Assembly (NCBI GenBank): GCA_964448285.1
Contig: CAYUWG010000022.1
Coordinates: 1-53,906, forward strand
Reading direction: 5' to 3'
Length of the DNA stretch: 53,906 bases
Source of the DNA: CAYUWG01 sp964448285
GTDB taxonomy: Bacteria > Bacteroidota > Ignavibacteria > SZUA-365
Each line of letters opens with the position of its first letter. The first letter of the stretch is position 1. Shown piece after piece: positions 7,978-16,434 of the stretch. The notes beneath the pieces were generated by a model, which saw nothing but the letters and a program-made list of their open reading frames with translations, was not told where the DNA came from and did not search any database. A program made the position numbers and the translations under genes.

Positions 7978-10021
7978 CAGACTGCTCCTTGTTGATCTGT
8001 TGTTTCATTCCATTCACACCTGCTACGGCTTCCTTCAACCTTCTTCTGTACACTTTATCCTCCACGTCATCAGCCATTTGCGGGCGTGATCCGTAAAGGC
8101 GAATATACGTGCGTATCTGCTCTTTGTCAACGATTCGGTTGTCACTAAGGTGGTCGGCTAACATTAGAAGCAACCGCTTCTCTTTCCGTAATGTTTGCTC
8201 CGCCAATTCGAGACCGTGCGCAATAATCGCCTCGACTTCTTTGTTGGCAGAATCACTCGCGTAATTGAGATAAGTATTCGTCAATGGGCTTTTCCCGCTC
8301 AACTCTCCCGGGAAAGCCCCAAACCCACACTCTTTGATCAGTATCTCAGTAAACTCACGCACTTCTCTGATATCCGACCTTGAACCTCCGGTCAAGTACT
8401 CCCAGCCAAAGACGATTTCCTCAGCTTTGTATCCTGCAAGTTTGTGCGCTATACATGCGATGAGGGTTTTCCGAGTCAGAGGCCACTCCTGTGAATAAAT
8501 CGTAAGACCGCCAATCAGAGGAGAGGCAGTGGACGAGAGAGAGTATTCCGGAAGTCTATTGAGAAGCACCGCTGCAACAACGATGTGCCCAGACTCATGG
8601 ACCGCAGAAATCGCTTGGATGTCATTTCGTTTTGCTTCGCGAAGTTCCTTTAGTTGGGTTTCCTGCTTGAAGCGAATGCTGTGAACAACGCTCTCCCCGA
8701 CCATGTAGTCCACGACGACAAATTCGTCCTTTAATCGCATAAGGATATTGGTCGGGCATAGACCTTGAAGGATTGCATCTCCAATTATCCTACTGAGTTT
8801 CGCACTCACCAGCAGATGAATCGTCGAAAATACAGGCCTCGTGCCTTGGGTCGGATAGACTCCCTCGTCGTAGAGTAAATCTTGAACAGAAGGATCAATC
8901 TCCAGATTGAATCCGGAATACTTCAGCACCTTTTTCGTTACAGTTTCCAACTCCATAGCAATGATTTTTCGAAAGCTCTCCGACGAAAAGGCGGGGTAGA
9001 TTATGTGATTATTCCCGAGGCGAGCGATTTGTTCAGCTCGGAAGTGAGTCGAGAGAGCGCTCTTGATCATGGGTACAGTGATCTTCATTGACTCCGTGTG
9101 AAACTCATCCGCGCTCATATCAGGGTTGAAATCCTTAGCCATGGAGTATGCATCATCAAGGTTACCGAGAACGAACACACAAGCCTTTGTACAATCTATC
9201 GTTATCGGCCTGGAGGCGATCTTGCAAAACTCATGAAGGAAATCAATCGTTTCCTTCTCATTCATTCGATTGAGAATATCGGCTATCTCTTCAGGACACG
9301 AATAGTAATCCGAAGATTGATAGATTGATTGGATGATAGACCACTTGACGAAATAAACGACGCTTGAATCTGCAAGGTGGCTATCCTGACCATATACACG
9401 CCGGTAGAATTCCTCTGCGTTTGTAATGACTATCCCATTTTCAACGCGAATTCCCTTTTTCACATAGAAACGCAATTGTCCAAGGTAATAGGATATATCG
9501 TTGACTCTGTCGTAGTCGTCATGCTGAAGAATACCGTTGTCCAGCAATGTCCAAATGCTCCTATCCGTACTTTCGTCTGAAGCATATTGAAACTCATCAA
9601 GTGAAATGATGAAGGCCTTTCCGTTGTAGAACCTATGAATTGAAATGATACTCTCGTCTAAGGACCGGCGATATCTTCCTGAGCATTCACGAAGGTTTAT
9701 CTGAAAGAAGCGATCCTGGCAAGAGAGAAGGTCAACTATTCGCGTAACGAGCGACGTTTTCCCTACTCCTGTCATTCCCCAAAGATTGATGATGAGAGGC
9801 TTTTCCTGAATATCGGGAAAGAAAAACCAGGGGCTGATGCTGTTCAATACTTCGTCGATGACTTTGTCAATTCCGACGAATTCCTTTCTCAATGCGTTTC
9901 TTGCCTGCTCGATAAGCGATTGCTTGTTGAGAATATCTTCACGCCTTGCGTGAATTGACTCATTCCCGGTATGTATGAGGTTCATGACGAGCACCTTGTG
10001 ATTTGGCTGCACTAACATCAT
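7970..10021 (-). CDS. Clp/HSP100-type AAA+ ATPase fused to an FtsH-type M41 metalloprotease
   Basis: The 683-residue protein has an AAA+ module with Walker A GMTGVGKTS (82-90), Walker B FIISLDEF (137-144), a sensor-1-like Asn in VLGNLD (about 287) and a Clp-style arginine-finger segment FRAEQIARLG (Arg334). A ClpB D2-small-like region follows (QDLLYDEGVYPTQGTRPV; sensor-2 Arg395). Residues about 465-670 are M41-like: HESGH zinc motif (475-479) and LTGGSRSDIREVREF, where Asp550 matches the third zinc ligand of FtsH. FtsH itself uses a different AAA class and two N-terminal membrane helices; I see no membrane segment here. It probably unfolds and degrades specific proteins in the cytosol. The first ATG lies inside an inverted repeat, and an ATG directly follows it, so the start could be either. 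Confidence 0.82.
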   Translation of the reverse strand: MMLVQPNHKVLVMNLIHTGNESIHARREDILNKQSLIEQARNALRKEFVGIDKVIDEVLNSISPWFFFPDIQEKPLIINLWGMTGVGKTSLVTRIVDLLSCQDRFFQINLRECSGRYRRSLDESIISIHRFYNGKAFIISLDEFQYASDESTDRSIWTLLDNGILQHDDYDRVNDISYYLGQLRFYVKKGIRVENGIVITNAEEFYRRVYGQDSHLADSSVVYFVKWSIIQSIYQSSDYYSCPEEIADILNRMNEKETIDFLHEFCKIASRPITIDCTKACVFVLGNLDDAYSMAKDFNPDMSADEFHTESMKITVPMIKSALSTHFRAEQIARLGNNHIIYPAFSSESFRKIIAMELETVTKKVLKYSGFNLEIDPSVQDLLYDEGVYPTQGTRPVFSTIHLLVSAKLSRIIGDAILQGLCPTNILMRLKDEFVVVDYMVGESVVHSIRFKQETQLKELREAKRNDIQAISAVHESGHIVVAAVLLNRLPEYSLSSTASPLIGGLTIYSQEWPLTRKTLIACIAHKLAGYKAEEIVFGWEYLTGGSRSDIREVREFTEILIKECGFGAFPGELSGKSPLTNTYLNYASDSANKEVEAIIAHGLELAEQTLRKEKRLLLMLADHLSDNRIVDKEQIRTYIRLYGSRPQMADDVEDKVYRRRLKEAVAGVNGMKQQINKEQSDE

Positions 10022-10039
10022 GGCATCTTGACTGCCATG
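10019..10039 (-). promoter_or_regulatory. Perfect inverted repeat enclosing the AAA/M41 start codon
   Basis: CATGGCA, seven bases, then TGCCATG form a perfect 7-bp inverted repeat. On the coding strand the 3' arm ends in the first ATG of the AAA/M41 gene. In mRNA this hairpin could hide the start codon; as DNA it could be an operator for the WYL regulator encoded just upstream. Both readings are inference. Confidence 0.45.
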
Positions 10040-10062
10040 AATGAGACAAATCTAATCTGTGA

Positions 10063-10989
10063 CTACGCCAAACTCTGTCGTACCAGATCTTCGTATTGTA
10101 AAAAAGCTCTTTTCAACGATGTCGAGATCTCGTCAACCAGTGATTTCGGTTCGATGACTTTGACCAAATCTCCATGCATGAGGATTGCCTGACGAAGCTC
10201 GAAGTTTATCACCACATTCAGCCTCACGCGGAGTTCGTTCTCGTTTTCGATGAGTATCTCCTGCGAGTTATGAATAGGAAGGGACTTCACGTAGTCGCCT
10301 TGCTGAGGCTGGAAGGAGAGGATCACTTCCTGTTCTTTCCCGGAAGACTCTGACAATCCTATCACGGAGCGGAATAAAGTGTCTGGCATGATACCCGGGA
10401 TTGGATCGAACGTTCTCGTCGTCAACTCAAGTTTATGAATACGGTCTAGACCAAATACGATAGGAAACGAATTGTTCAGCAATGTGCCGACAACATACCA
10501 TCGGTTCTGATACTCCTTCAGAAAGAGCGGGTGCACGCTGTAGGTCTTTACATTCTTCGCTTGAAACTTCTGATGTGCAATTTTAATCACACGGCGGTTA
10601 AGAACTGCGAAAAGGATGTCTCTCAGATAGTCGGTCCCCCGGAACGATCCTGCCCCTTCGAATGAGATACATCGCAGAGTCTCACGGTTTTTCCTGACAC
10701 TTTCGGACACTACATCTGTAGTCCGCACAACATCGAGAAAGCGGAAATACACGTCGAGGTTTATCGATTCGTCACGGTTAATGAAATAGCCTTTCTCATA
10801 GCGATCGTACTGGATGGCGACTTCGAACGTGTCGCGGATATACTCAATGTCACGTTGCACCGTTCGTGTTGATACTTCAAACCCATGTGAAACAAGGTAA
10901 TCCACAATCTCCTGCAGCGTTGGGAAATGTCCATGGTTGGTTCTTTCCGTAATCAACATGTATCGTTTAAAGCTTGCGTGTCGCGACAT
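10063..10989 (-). CDS. WYL-domain transcriptional regulator (HTH-WYL-WCX)
   Basis: The 308-residue protein has an N-terminal winged helix (residues 1-60; TLQEIVDYLVSHGFEVSTRT then VQRDIEYIRD, a typical HTH_11 recognition region). A central WYL domain (about 140-210; VHPLFLKEYQNRWYVVGTLL) and a C-terminal WCX-type extension (about 225-300) follow. WYL regulators such as BrxR, CapW and the PafBC group bind ligands or nucleic acid through the WYL domain, and several repress phage-defence operons. Its place between a methyltransferase and a protease-nuclease pair, 41 bp upstream of the latter, supports a local regulator. Candidate binding sites are the inverted repeats at 11032-11051 and 10019-10039. 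Family assignment is firm; the signal is unknown. Confidence 0.88.
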   Translation of the reverse strand: MSRHASFKRYMLITERTNHGHFPTLQEIVDYLVSHGFEVSTRTVQRDIEYIRDTFEVAIQYDRYEKGYFINRDESINLDVYFRFLDVVRTTDVVSESVRKNRETLRCISFEGAGSFRGTDYLRDILFAVLNRRVIKIAHQKFQAKNVKTYSVHPLFLKEYQNRWYVVGTLLNNSFPIVFGLDRIHKLELTTRTFDPIPGIMPDTLFRSVIGLSESSGKEQEVILSFQPQQGDYVKSLPIHNSQEILIENENELRVRLNVVINFELRQAILMHGDLVKVIEPKSLVDEISTSLKRAFLQYEDLVRQSLA

Positions 10990-11031
10990 GGTATCTCGTG
11001 GAAAATAAACTGCTCATGGTTCATATCAGAC

Positions 11032-11051
11032 ATTTGAAGTGCTACTCAAAT
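11032..11051 (-). promoter_or_regulatory. Candidate operator upstream of the WYL regulator
   Basis: ATTTGA, eight bases, then TCAAAT form a perfect 6-bp inverted repeat centred about 53 bp upstream of the WYL gene start, in the 160-bp gap after the methyltransferase. The half-site spacing suits a dimeric regulator. Autoregulation is inference. Confidence 0.35.
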
Positions 11052-11149
11052 CCCAATTGGCGAACATCGAAGACCATCGACACGAATGAAATTCTTCATG
11101 AAGGCGTCGCTGAATTTACCTTAACGACGGATGTCACGTTTCTTTGGTT

Positions 11150-12064
11150 TTACAATCGCCCGTTTCCCGAGTGAAGTTGATATCCATTCATGCGTGGACG
11201 CTTTGGCAATGCTTTTACCAGTGCTGGTGAGAGATAGAGCGATTCATATGTCATATCCGATCTTCCAAGAAGCGTGGCTTGCGTTGATCGTCCAGCCCTA
11301 ATCTCAAGATGCTTCAGGCCCAGTGACTTTGGCAGTGGCTTTCCGAATACCTTACTTCCTGTCCGTCCATCATAGGATACGACGTAAAGAATATCTCGAT
11401 CATTCAGCTTTTGAAGCTCGTCACAGAAGATCTCATGCTCGAATCGTGGAAGATAGCGCTGATCACGTTGTCCACAGACTCCCTGATACGGTGGATCCAT
11501 ATAGACGAGATCGCCGTGTTTGCATTGGGCAAGAACATTCTTATAGTCCAATGATGTCAAACGGGTTATCGGCATGAGAAGATTAGAGACGCCAACGATT
11601 CTTCGCTTCATCTCCAAGGGTTTCGCTCCTCGACGTCGATTGTCAGGAGTGTTATTGAACTCACCATTAGCATTGTAGCGAATCGCTGCCTTTACACACC
11701 GTGCGAGCAGATAGAGAAAGTCAGCAGGTGCACCTTCCTTATTGAAACGAGAGCGAACTTCGTCAAAGAACCTTCTTTCTCGTCCCGTTTGCTCATGCCA
11801 GAGTTCTGAGTAAGCACGGCTGATTTCTTTTGGATGAAAGATGATCTCTTTCCATAGATCAATGAGCGGAGCATGTGCATCATTGATCCAGATATGATTT
11901 GCCCTACCATGAGCGGCAACGGCAATGGAGATTGCGGCAGAACCGGCAAAGGGCTCGACAAGTCGTTCCACGTGCGAAGGGAAATGAATGAGTATTTCAG
12001 GAGCAAGCTGCCGTTTGCTTCCTTGATAGGGGATAGGTTGTGGTAAATCTGCGGGGCTAATCAT
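11150..12064 (-). CDS. D12-class DNA adenine N6-methyltransferase (Dam/M.DpnII-like)
   Basis: The 304-residue protein shows the D12-class order of motifs: PYQGSKRQLAPEIL (about 12-25), the AdoMet-binding VEPFAGSAAISIA (about 36-48), and the catalytic motif IV as DLVYMDPPYQGV (about 172-183). This DPPY sequence marks adenine N6 methylation. The target sequence cannot be read from the protein. It is the first gene of a minus-strand cassette that also encodes a WYL regulator, an AAA/M41 protease and a PD-(D/E)XK nuclease. It may protect host DNA from the nuclease, as in restriction-modification, or be an orphan enzyme. The preceding gene ends with a candidate terminator, so the cassette probably has its own promoter. 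Confidence 0.87.
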   Translation of the reverse strand: MISPADLPQPIPYQGSKRQLAPEILIHFPSHVERLVEPFAGSAAISIAVAAHGRANHIWINDAHAPLIDLWKEIIFHPKEISRAYSELWHEQTGRERRFFDEVRSRFNKEGAPADFLYLLARCVKAAIRYNANGEFNNTPDNRRRGAKPLEMKRRIVGVSNLLMPITRLTSLDYKNVLAQCKHGDLVYMDPPYQGVCGQRDQRYLPRFEHEIFCDELQKLNDRDILYVVSYDGRTGSKVFGKPLPKSLGLKHLEIRAGRSTQATLLGRSDMTYESLYLSPALVKALPKRPRMNGYQLHSGNGRL

Positions 12065-12086
12065 GCAATGTTCATCTCACTGAAAT

Positions 12087-12118
12087 CAACGATAGCCAGA
12101 TGAGTAGAGAAAATCAAC
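12087..12118 (-). promoter_or_regulatory. Candidate Bacteroidota-type promoter for the methyltransferase cassette
   Basis: On the minus strand GTTG (12118-12115) is followed after 20 bases by TATCGTTG (12094-12087). The second differs at one base from the TAnnTTTG -7 consensus known for Bacteroidota, and the spacing is as expected. It would start transcription shortly before the ATG at 12064. Confidence 0.3.
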
Positions 12119-12134
12119 AACGCGGTTGCGTTGT
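12107..12134 (-). terminator. Candidate intrinsic terminator after the vWA gene
   Basis: ACAACGC-GGTT-GCGTTGT is a perfect 7-bp stem with a tetraloop, beginning 14 bases after the vWA stop codon. On the minus strand it is followed by TTGATTTTCTC, a T-rich tract. It would end the long upstream minus-strand transcript and insulate the methyltransferase cassette. Confidence 0.45.
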
Positions 12135-12147
12135 AGAGCACATAGTT

Positions 12148-14328
12148 TCAAATCATCCCGGATTGCTTGCGCAAATACCACTCGATGGCAAAGAGCAAGA
12201 CCGCGAGCGCGAGCAGCCAGACGAGATTCCAAAGCTGGATATCCGAGCGAAGGACTTGGGTGCGTGGCGTGAACGTCTCCTGCGCGGCAATCGCGTCTTC
12301 CAGTCTTCCGATGTCGCTGATTGTCATATATACGCCGCCGGACTTCGCTGCGATCTGTCGCAGGAGAATGTTGTTCATGCGCGTCTGCTGGAATTCGACG
12401 TTCAATTCGCCAACGTGAAAACGGCCGTTGTCCGAACCGATCTCGTTTCCGTTCATCGCCGCCGTGCCTTTGTACGAGTAATCGCCCTCGCCGGCGGGAT
12501 CGAGCGCTCCCGCATATCGTCCGGCGCCTTGGGGTGAGAGAATCAATTCCTGCTCGCCTTGAGGTCCCTTTATCACGGCGCGCACGAGAGCGCCTTCGAG
12601 CGGTTCGTAATTTTCATTGTACACCTGTCCGGTGAATTCGATCTTCTCGTTCGTGTCGAAGAATTCCTTCACCGGTCGAATGCGCACGCGCTTCGCATCG
12701 TCACGCGTCGTGAGCCAGCGTACGGAGTTGCCGATCAATGCGGATGGAAGCTTTCCCTCCATGACGTCAAATGCCAATTGCCATCGCCAAAGTCCGTAGC
12801 CGGTGAATGCGATCACCTTGCTGCGATTGATGCGGCGGCTGAGAAGGAGCGGTTCATCGAGCGGGATGTTGTTGATCTTCATCGTCCCGAGCGTTTGGGC
12901 GCCGACGCGCGGTTTGAAACTCGACTCGGTGCGAAAGAGCGGCGGGAGCCTTCGCCATGCCTCTTCCGGAATGCCGGAGGTCACGATCGCGCTCTGCTTC
13001 GCTTCCGGGGTCAGTTCGATGAAGGCCTGAGTTTCTTCCATGCGCGTTTGCACGATGTCGAACGGAAGGTATGCATCGAGTGCGGATTTCAGCCGACCGA
13101 GATCCGTTTCGCGGCTCGGTAAAATGAAGAGCGGTACATCCTGCTTCTCGACTGCGGTCTTTACCAGCGACAGCACACCGCTGCCGGATTGCTTCAATGG
13201 ATAGCCTACGAGGAAGATGCATTCGGCGTCCTGGAAAGCTTTGGCCGTCGGTTCGTTTCCGTACCACGTGTTGCCGAACTTCTGTATGAACTCCGTTACG
13301 GCTACGTTCTTGTCCTTTCGGAAAACCTGTTTGACTAATGCGACGTCCGGACTCGGCGCTCCGGCGATCAGCACGATCTTCATTTTCACTTTCAACACGC
13401 GAACGAAGACATCCTGCCGGTTATTCTTCCGCGTCAACTCGCCTGGCTGCGGCGTCACTTCTACGGACAGCTTCTTCATGCCGTCTGATGTAGCTGTATA
13501 AGAAAACGAAACCGGATATTCGTTGACACCGCTTTGAAGAGGAATAGACTTCCGGTCGAGCACGGTTGTGCCTTCACGAAACACGACTTCAACGGTTCCT
13601 CCGTCGAATCCGGCGCTGCGAACCGTCGCATCGACAGGTAAGACATTCTCGACATACGTAATCGAGTTCGCGAGTACACGACTCACGAGAAGATCTTTCT
13701 TTTCCGCGGAGTCGCCGACCGCAACGACGTGCACGGGTACACCAAGCGCTTCCGCAGAGTACAGAGGATTCTTCCCTGAGGTGAAATTTCCATCCGTCAC
13801 AAGGACGACAGAGCGGAGATTCTTTTCCGCAAGATCCTCCTGTGCGCGAAGCAATGCAGCGCTGATGTCCGTCTCGCTGCCGTCGAATGTCAGCGAGTCG
13901 CTTTCGAGTGCGGCAAGCGGATAGGCATTTCGGTCGAATAGATACGGGACTGTTTCGCCGCGCGCGGATACGCTTTTCAATGCACCGGAGTGTACCGCAT
14001 CGCGAACCGCATTCGCACGCGGCGTTCCTCCATCCTCAATCGTCATGCTTCGCGAGTTGTCGATGAGCACTGCGGCTTTCGGCGTCAATTGCTCGGTGCG
14101 TTCAAGGTTGAGTATCGGTTCGAAAAGGAGAAACAGGATGATGGCTAACCCGCTCGCGCGAAGAGCCGTCAGCGTAAGTCGGCGGCTTCGCGAGACTTCC
14201 GGGACCGTGTGCCGGTAAACCCAGATGCTTATACCGATTGCAACGAGAACGAACGCGATGAGGAGAACGATGCTCTCGGAAAAAGAAAGGGCGAACGATG
14301 CAAAACACAGAAGATGATATGAGAGCAT
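12148..14328 (-). CDS. von Willebrand factor A-domain membrane protein
   Basis: The 726-residue protein has two N-terminal membrane helices (about 18-36 and 52-72). A vWA domain follows with the MIDAS sequence DNSRS (90-94) and later GSETDIS and VTDGNFTSG. A long periplasmic region comes next, and a C-terminal membrane helix lies in the last 30 residues (LWNLVWLLALAVLLFAIEW). This resembles large BatA-like or glutamine-amidotransferase-like membrane proteins of Bacteroidota. vWA proteins often work with MoxR ATPases in metal-dependent assembly or chaperone steps, and a MoxR gene lies two genes upstream. It follows the subtilase gene by 12 bp in the same direction. A role in protein maturation at the membrane is inference. 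Confidence 0.8.
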   Translation of the reverse strand: MLSYHLLCFASFALSFSESIVLLIAFVLVAIGISIWVYRHTVPEVSRSRRLTLTALRASGLAIILFLLFEPILNLERTEQLTPKAAVLIDNSRSMTIEDGGTPRANAVRDAVHSGALKSVSARGETVPYLFDRNAYPLAALESDSLTFDGSETDISAALLRAQEDLAEKNLRSVVLVTDGNFTSGKNPLYSAEALGVPVHVVAVGDSAEKKDLLVSRVLANSITYVENVLPVDATVRSAGFDGGTVEVVFREGTTVLDRKSIPLQSGVNEYPVSFSYTATSDGMKKLSVEVTPQPGELTRKNNRQDVFVRVLKVKMKIVLIAGAPSPDVALVKQVFRKDKNVAVTEFIQKFGNTWYGNEPTAKAFQDAECIFLVGYPLKQSGSGVLSLVKTAVEKQDVPLFILPSRETDLGRLKSALDAYLPFDIVQTRMEETQAFIELTPEAKQSAIVTSGIPEEAWRRLPPLFRTESSFKPRVGAQTLGTMKINNIPLDEPLLLSRRINRSKVIAFTGYGLWRWQLAFDVMEGKLPSALIGNSVRWLTTRDDAKRVRIRPVKEFFDTNEKIEFTGQVYNENYEPLEGALVRAVIKGPQGEQELILSPQGAGRYAGALDPAGEGDYSYKGTAAMNGNEIGSDNGRFHVGELNVEFQQTRMNNILLRQIAAKSGGVYMTISDIGRLEDAIAAQETFTPRTQVLRSDIQLWNLVWLLALAVLLFAIEWYLRKQSGMI

Positions 14329-14340
14329 TCGAATGGAAAC

Positions 14341-16434
14341 CTATCGCACCACGATCATGCCGCGTGTGAGGAACTGCTTGTTCGCCGTCAGGACATAGAC
14401 ATAAGCGCCTGAAGCCAACAGACCGCTGAATCGCGCTTCGTGTGAGCCGCAGGATCGCCGCTCATTCACGAGCTCGGCAACGCGTCTTCCCGCCATGTCG
14501 TAGAGCGAAATGTTGACCATCGCATCGTCGGGGATGCTGTAGCGAATGATCGTTTCCTGAGTCGTTGTCGTGACAGGGTTCGGGTAGTTTTGCTCCAGGG
14601 ATAACGATGGTGGAAACACATTCTCGGCACCGAGATTTCTCGTTTCACCGACGAAGAATTGATGGCGTGTTTCTTCGGGGCGAAAAGGCGACGTTCGCGT
14701 CTCGCGCGAGTCGTTCGCAGAAATATAGAATCGCACGATGGCGCTATGCGGCAAGGAGGGAAGAACTGCGGTGTATAATCCGGAGCCATTCCCAAGTCCC
14801 GGATATGGATTCACGAGATTCATGCCGATCGTTTGCTCGGCTCCGCTGCCGGCGGTGTAAATGAACCGGACAGACGCAGGATCGATCGGCGAGGGTGAGA
14901 GAACGTACACAGCAACACTGTTTCGCTGTCCGTCCCAGAAGATTTTCGGATTCGTGCTGATCACCATGCCGTGATACAGCAGCGCTGCCCACGCATCGAT
15001 CTTTCCCCAACCGTGGCTGCTGTTGACCTGGTTCTTCTTGTCGGCTGTTTCGCGGATGGCTTCGCGAACCTGTACCGGTGTCAGTTCCGGTCGCGCACTT
15101 CGCACGAGCGCAGCGACACCGGCGGCAAGCGGTGTGGCCATCGATGTTCCGTTGGCGCGCGTGTAGGACGTGTCGTCCGTCTTCGTCGCAGCAAACACGC
15201 GAACTCCGGGTGCAACGACGTCGGGCTTGGTGCGACCGTCGTTCGTCGGGCCGTTGCTGCTGAATGACGCAACCTGATTGGCGTAATCGATCGCACCGAT
15301 CGAAAGAATGCTGTCCGCATCGGACGGAGCGATGAGTGTCCCGGCGAAATTGCCTTCGTTGCCCATCGCCGTGACAACGACGACACCTAACTTCGCAGCA
15401 CGTGCTGCAGCACGCGTCGTCACGGCTGTCTGCCCATCGAAATCACCATTCGCATAGGAATATCCTGTTCCGTCATCCCACGTGCTGTATCCAAGTGAAG
15501 AACTCGTGACGGTCGCTCCTCGTGACTCCAGCCACTCCATTCCTTGCGCGTAGTAGTCTTCTTCCACTTGCGTTTCCGTCGGAAGGAATTCCGTCTTCGC
15601 AAGGAAATACGAAGCGCCAAACGCCGAGCCGATCAATGTCCCCTGTTTGAATCCACCGACGACGGAGAAAGTCAGGGTGCCGTGTGAATCCTGGCCGTAG
15701 GAATCGACGGCCTCGTTCTGTGTGACACTGTCCTTGAAAATGAAATCGTACTCACCGAGAACGCGCGCGCCTTTCAGTGCCTCATGCGTGCGCCATCGGT
15801 AGCCGACATCCAGCATCCCGATCGTACTGCTCGTTCCGTCTATCCAAACGGCATGGACTTTCGGGACGTTGATCAGTTCCAACTGCTCAGCCGAAGCGCC
15901 GTAGTCCAAACCCCCTTCGCAAACGGTGCCTTTCTGCAGGGACAATCCGTCGGTGCCTTCCGGCAACGGCTGTGCTTTCCATCGACGGACCGGTTCGAGC
16001 CGCGTAACGAAAGAGAGCGATGTGATGCGGTTCAACTGTTCGCGCGTTGCCCGGACGCTGATCGCGTTCATCCATTTCGACTCAGCGCGAATGATCGCGC
16101 CGGTCTCTTTCACGAATTCGATGTAGGGTTTGTACACAGGCAGATCCTGCTCATCGATCAATGGTTCATTGCTGCCAGTTGCTTTTTTCAAGGCGTGAAC
16201 GAGGTCATTCGTGGATGAAGGAAGATTATTGTCTCCGCGGGTAATAGCTCGGCGGAGCAATGCTTCTCTCGTTAAGCCCAACGCACCCGTATCTGCCGCT
16301 TCAAGTCGCTCGCGAATCATCGGGCCTTTGTCGCGAAAGAAAATCCACGTCGCTTGCTGCGTCCATACCGATGTATGGATGAGAAAAAGAAGTCCCCCTA
16401 TCCACGACAGATGTCGCATTCTACGTTTTCCCAT
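14341..16434 (-). CDS. T9SS-exported subtilisin-like (S8) serine peptidase
   Basis: Counting from the upstream ATG at 16473, the catalytic residues are Asp222 (IGMLDVGY), His264 (DSHGTLTFSVVGG) and Ser444 (NGTSMATPLAAGVAAL), with oxyanion Asn372 (AMGNEGNF). A propeptide-like region lies at about 40-200. A T9SS type A sorting domain ends the protein (YPNP near 640; YDMAGRRVAEL; SGAYVYVL). All three catalytic residues are present. The start at 16473 would overlap the MoxR coding region by 53 bp. I prefer the ATG at 16434, or the one at 16419 which leaves a cleaner signal peptide (RHLSWIGGLLFLIHTSVWTQQ without its first residue). It probably acts on the cell surface or is released. Confidence 0.9.
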   Translation of the reverse strand: MGKRRMRHLSWIGGLLFLIHTSVWTQQATWIFFRDKGPMIRERLEAADTGALGLTREALLRRAITRGDNNLPSSTNDLVHALKKATGSNEPLIDEQDLPVYKPYIEFVKETGAIIRAESKWMNAISVRATREQLNRITSLSFVTRLEPVRRWKAQPLPEGTDGLSLQKGTVCEGGLDYGASAEQLELINVPKVHAVWIDGTSSTIGMLDVGYRWRTHEALKGARVLGEYDFIFKDSVTQNEAVDSYGQDSHGTLTFSVVGGFKQGTLIGSAFGASYFLAKTEFLPTETQVEEDYYAQGMEWLESRGATVTSSSLGYSTWDDGTGYSYANGDFDGQTAVTTRAAARAAKLGVVVVTAMGNEGNFAGTLIAPSDADSILSIGAIDYANQVASFSSNGPTNDGRTKPDVVAPGVRVFAATKTDDTSYTRANGTSMATPLAAGVAALVRSARPELTPVQVREAIRETADKKNQVNSSHGWGKIDAWAALLYHGMVISTNPKIFWDGQRNSVAVYVLSPSPIDPASVRFIYTAGSGAEQTIGMNLVNPYPGLGNGSGLYTAVLPSLPHSAIVRFYISANDSRETRTSPFRPEETRHQFFVGETRNLGAENVFPPSLSLEQNYPNPVTTTTQETIIRYSIPDDAMVNISLYDMAGRRVAELVNERRSCGSHEARFSGLLASGAYVYVLTANKQFLTRGMIVVR

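Noticed and set aside
10974..11174. 66-codon plus-strand frame across the WYL promoter gap
   Set aside because: It overlaps the starts and ends of two convincing minus-strand genes, has no ribosome site and no recognisable sequence.
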